Assembly: GCA_028023455.1 (NCBI GenBank)
Contig: JAQFVV010001083.1
Span: forward strand, 1 to 64,000
DNA: 64,000 nt
Source of the DNA: Epiperipatus broadwayi
Taxonomy: Eukaryota > Onychophora > Udeonychophora > Euonychophora > Peripatidae
Direction: 5' to 3'
A program made the position numbers and the translations under genes. How positions within the stretch are numbered: position 1 is the stretch's first letter; each line of letters starts with the position of its first letter. Shown one piece after another: positions 60,725-64,000 of the stretch. The notes beneath the pieces were generated by a model. The model saw nothing but the letters and a program-made list of their open reading frames with translations. It made no database searches and had not been told where the DNA came from.

Positions 60725-61873
60725 TGATGTTTGCTTTCATTATATTTTTTTTCATTTAATGGCAGTTGAGGAGGGATAAGGAATTAACATAAAGTACTCC
60801 TGCTTATTGAAAGACTGTATATTTATATTTAATTACTATTATAGTTATTAATTAATATATATTAAGGCTATAACCTCAAGACTATGTGCCTAGATGTGAC
60901 AGTAGAGACCTCTATAAATCTTAATACAAGATTAACGACTTTAAAAGACAAGAGCTATATATATTTAGATGATTGTTTATATTTATTTGAAAAAATTTCA
61001 TGAATAGGACATTAAACTTTCACATCTAGATTTATTAAATATCTGAAAGAAATATTGGCTGCTCTATTTTTCTGCTGTCACATTGAGCCTAACTGAAAAC
61101 TTTTTTTATTAAAGAACATAGTGACATTCAAATAACAACTTTATTTAATAATAAAAAAGTGTAAAAAAATAGTTAAAGTTTTTGTGCAATTATAAAACAA
61201 TGTATCTTCTTCTGAACTTTTTCTTTTTTAAAATTATAAGAAAACATTTTTTTTTTAAAAAAAATTGCAATCGTATTTTCTTTTCCATCACCAAATATCA
61301 CTGGTTGAAGAACAGCTTTAAATATTTTTTTTTTTCAAATAATAATTTCTCCAAATAACATTGATTTTATTTAATTCAGAATTTTCATTCATGTTGCTGG
61401 ATATTTTACATTTTTCTATGGTTGTGTTTGACGATTTTTACTAAAATTCATGCCTTACTTAAGCTGATATTGTTTTGTTGATTCAATCCATAAATAAATA
61501 GCTGATGAATTACATTTTTCTCTAATAGTAAAAGTTGTTCTTTCTTAATATTAATTCATGAATGATTTTACCCTATCTATAAAAAAGGGGGACAAACTTA
61601 CATAAAATTTTATAACTGCTATGGCATTCTGAAAACTTTTATCTTTGGTGCATCGAAATACACTATTGTTGTTTTAAATCACAGTAGGTAATCCTAGAAA
61701 TAATAGTACCACGACTTCGATTAAAAAATATCAAAACATTTTATTCAATAACTTCTTGGCAGAATGTATTGCCTACTTAAACAAATTATATTATTATAAA
61801 TATAAGTGGCTCTTCTTCTGAAATAATATCTCAATAATGAATGGGTGCATTAAATAATCAAACATTAACAAGT
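60725..61873. other. AT-rich stretch, nothing recognised
   Basis: Poly-A and poly-T runs (61,247-61,265; 61,327-61,335) and no motif-bearing frame. Confidence 0.6.
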
Positions 61874-62110
61874 TTATATAATAAAGATGTTATGCCTATA
61901 CATAAATTGGTGGTTCATTACAGGGCATTGTATAATGTTTAAGTACAATAATGATAGATTGAGCTTTGAATAAAAGAAGGCATAGGACATTATTGCTTGG
62001 GAGTTCATAAGAAGTTCAAGCATCAGACCTGCGAGCACCAGAATCGATCTTGGGATCCCTGATCCCAAGTGATCCCAAGTCGGCCCCTCTACCAATTGAG
62101 CCAAATGAGA
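61874..62110 (-). mobile_element. SINE with tRNA-derived head, family S1
   Basis: On the minus strand the head contains TGGCTCAATTGGTAGAG (box A, plus-strand 62,087-62,103), then a 10-bp duplication (GATCCCAAGT twice on the plus strand) in the anticodon region, then GATCGATTCTGG (box B, 62,038-62,049). Directly behind the head comes the family tail CTTCTTATGAACTCCCAAGC followed by AATAATG. This is the only S1 copy with head and tail together, and it defines the family within the window. Transcription would be by RNA polymerase III, with copying by a partner LINE in trans. Confidence 0.65.
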
Positions 62111-64000
62111 AATTCTTCCTCTAAATCGACTACCCTTTCACTGTGCTAAAACATTACAGGTTGGGATATGTCATTTATTTTTATTTAATGCTTTTGAGGT
62201 CTTTATTTGAGATACATCTGATTTATTATTGCCCCTGCATTATGCTAATCATGTAGAGTGCAGTACAATGCAATTTGATTGTTACAAAACACTGCATATA
62301 TAGATTTAATCAACAGAAGTTTGAACTCTTAATCAAAAATAATTAAAACGATTGCACTATCTACAAGAAAATCCGTTTTTATTATTATTACAGTAATTAA
62401 CGTTATAAAATAAAAAATAATAATTATCTTTTATATGATTTGGTAATTAGATTGAAGTAATGTTCGTGAAAATAGATCCCGTTTATATTAAATTAAAATC
62501 AAAAAATTAATAACAATTTCAAAATAAAACTGAAAAAATAATTGAAAACGATTTTAAAATTAATTTAACAAAAAAGTAAAAAATGTCACTAAGGAAATCA
62601 ATCTTTCATTAAACAATTAATTTTTAAACGAAGAATTTTTTAAAAAAAATAATTTACTCTAAACCACCACACACAAACATATATATACGCCCTGTGATAT
62701 ATATATATACACTTCTTTTAGCATTTAAACTTCTGCTAACTGCTAAAATTTGAGTCTCGTAATTTTCTAACTATATTTTTATCCTTTATCTAAAATATTT
62801 TTAATTCGTTACTATTACTTTAAAATATATCATAATATTGAGTTAATTTTTGAAAATATTTTACATTATAAAGCAAAATTCCATAATAATATAATAAATA
62901 AAGTACATTTTAAGGAATAGGCTGATTCTCTGAGCTGTTAGACGATTGTGATATGGTGAAATTGAAATAACGGTTGCAAGAATCAAAAAATCTTGAAAAT
63001 ATGTTTGTTTACATCATAATGTTTAAAAAATATTTTATATGGGTTAATTCACCAAAAGTAATATTCCTGGATCGATTCCTTCTTGAGGGAAAAAAAAAAA
63101 ACTGTGTTTTATCAATTGAAAGGAAGATGTATTTACTCTGCTATGGTGTCATTAAAGGTCACGTCATATTGTAAACAATGTTATCATGTATTCATTTAAT
63201 ATTTATTATTTTTATAAAAAATATATAAATATCAAACTTTTTAAATTTTATGCTTGACTCAAAATAGATAGTAATAAAAAAATAGATAGCTAGTTTATTA
63301 CTCTCTTAGTCAAATTACCCTATTGTTTATTGGAATCTGTCTGCTTTCAGATGTAGCAGACAATATATAAAATCATCCTGCTGAATGATATATTTTTTTT
63401 AAAAAATGCTAAGAATCATTGGATATGATCTTCTATATAGTTACTTACAATAGTTTCATGATTGATTAAAAAACGAATATTATATGCTTTATTGAATTTT
63501 GTGGTGCTAAAAGGAATGGTAAAGAAACAACTGATTTGAAAAATGAATTTATCCTTTACTATAATAAGAAACACAAATATATTAGAAACATGAATGAAGC
63601 GCAAATATTTTCAAATAATAAATGAAAGAATAACAATATGAAGATTGATGGTATAATGTATACAGTGATAAATTATTCCAGTTAATAGAGCCTACTAAAT
63701 GCACATATTTCATATTTAAGCTTTACCAAGTTTTTGAAACAGTAGAAAACATTTATAAAAATATGCAGAATAATTTTAATTTTAATAATTAATTAACTAG
63801 TCAATGGATTAGAAAAGTTATTTGGCCAAATTTGGATAAGAAAAAGGATATATTAAAAGGTATAGACTTGTGAGGGAAAATAGATATTTTTTGACAAAAC
63901 TTCAAAGGGAATATGGGCATTGATCTATTCAAACGAAAGCACAGCAGAAATGGATTGTATTTTGACTAATAAAATATAGGTATTTTAAATACTGTAAGGC
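62111..64000. other. AT-rich stretch to window end; no gene recognised
   Basis: Short frames at 62,974-63,174 (+) and 63,416-63,604 (-) show no motif. From about 63,450 onward the plus strand has a lysine/asparagine-rich broken frame pattern like that of decayed PLE or LINE copies, but no diagnostic residue is visible. Confidence 0.5.

Overview
The window is very AT-rich eukaryotic DNA, roughly three quarters A+T by eye. It is packed with decayed transposable elements and simple repeats, and I find no convincing single-copy host gene. The evidence for an animal genome is an RTE-type non-LTR retrotransposon, several Penelope-like elements (PLEs) with GIY-YIG endonucleases, a Ty3/gypsy-type LTR element, tRNA-derived SINE pieces and an interstitial TTAGGG-like tract. 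An invertebrate, possibly a mollusc, would fit. That assignment is inference; no gene in the window fixes the taxon.

Region by region. 1-4,250: unique AT-rich DNA, a 189-bp palindromic MITE, an uninterrupted (ATT)~85 array and a hairpin motif also found after the PLE at 58 kb. 4,250-10,170: two minus-strand RTE copies, the first reduced to its endonuclease part, the second running from endonuclease through RT to the C-terminus. A tRNA-like insert sits in the first copy. 10,327-21,654: three same-direction copies of an apparently non-coding ~2.7-kb repeat with a nested hairpin at its 5' end. SINE tails and an unidentified acidic coding remnant lie between or beside them. 22-31 kb: mostly featureless AT-rich DNA with one LTR-like block at 25.66-27.5 kb.

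31,357-36,708 is the most unusual structure: a gypsy-type element whose second LTR is inverted. A 1.7-kb left LTR (TATA box, candidate primer-binding site) is followed by broken gag, protease and RT. The RT is cut off before its YXDD box by a truncated inverted LTR copy of 1.62 kb, making a giant inverted repeat with a 2.1-kb spacer.

36.8-46 kb holds tandem duplications, a telomere-like tract and a GC-richer block of unknown origin (42.2-43.7 kb). 46.1-46.57 kb holds an element with perfect 91-bp inverted arms abutting a half copy of the 1.8-kb MITE. 46.6-51.5 kb is largely featureless. 51.6-64 kb is PLE territory: a palindrome, a deletion derivative of the 46-kb element, three PLE coding remnants (53.2-54.3 minus, 56.8-58.0 plus, 60.1-60.7 plus), a 424-bp tandem duplication and a tRNA-headed SINE.

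Nothing here forms a host pathway. The coding sequences are mobile-element replication and integration functions, all broken to different degrees. The best-preserved is the plus-strand PLE at 56.8-58.0 kb, with one frameshift and one stop.
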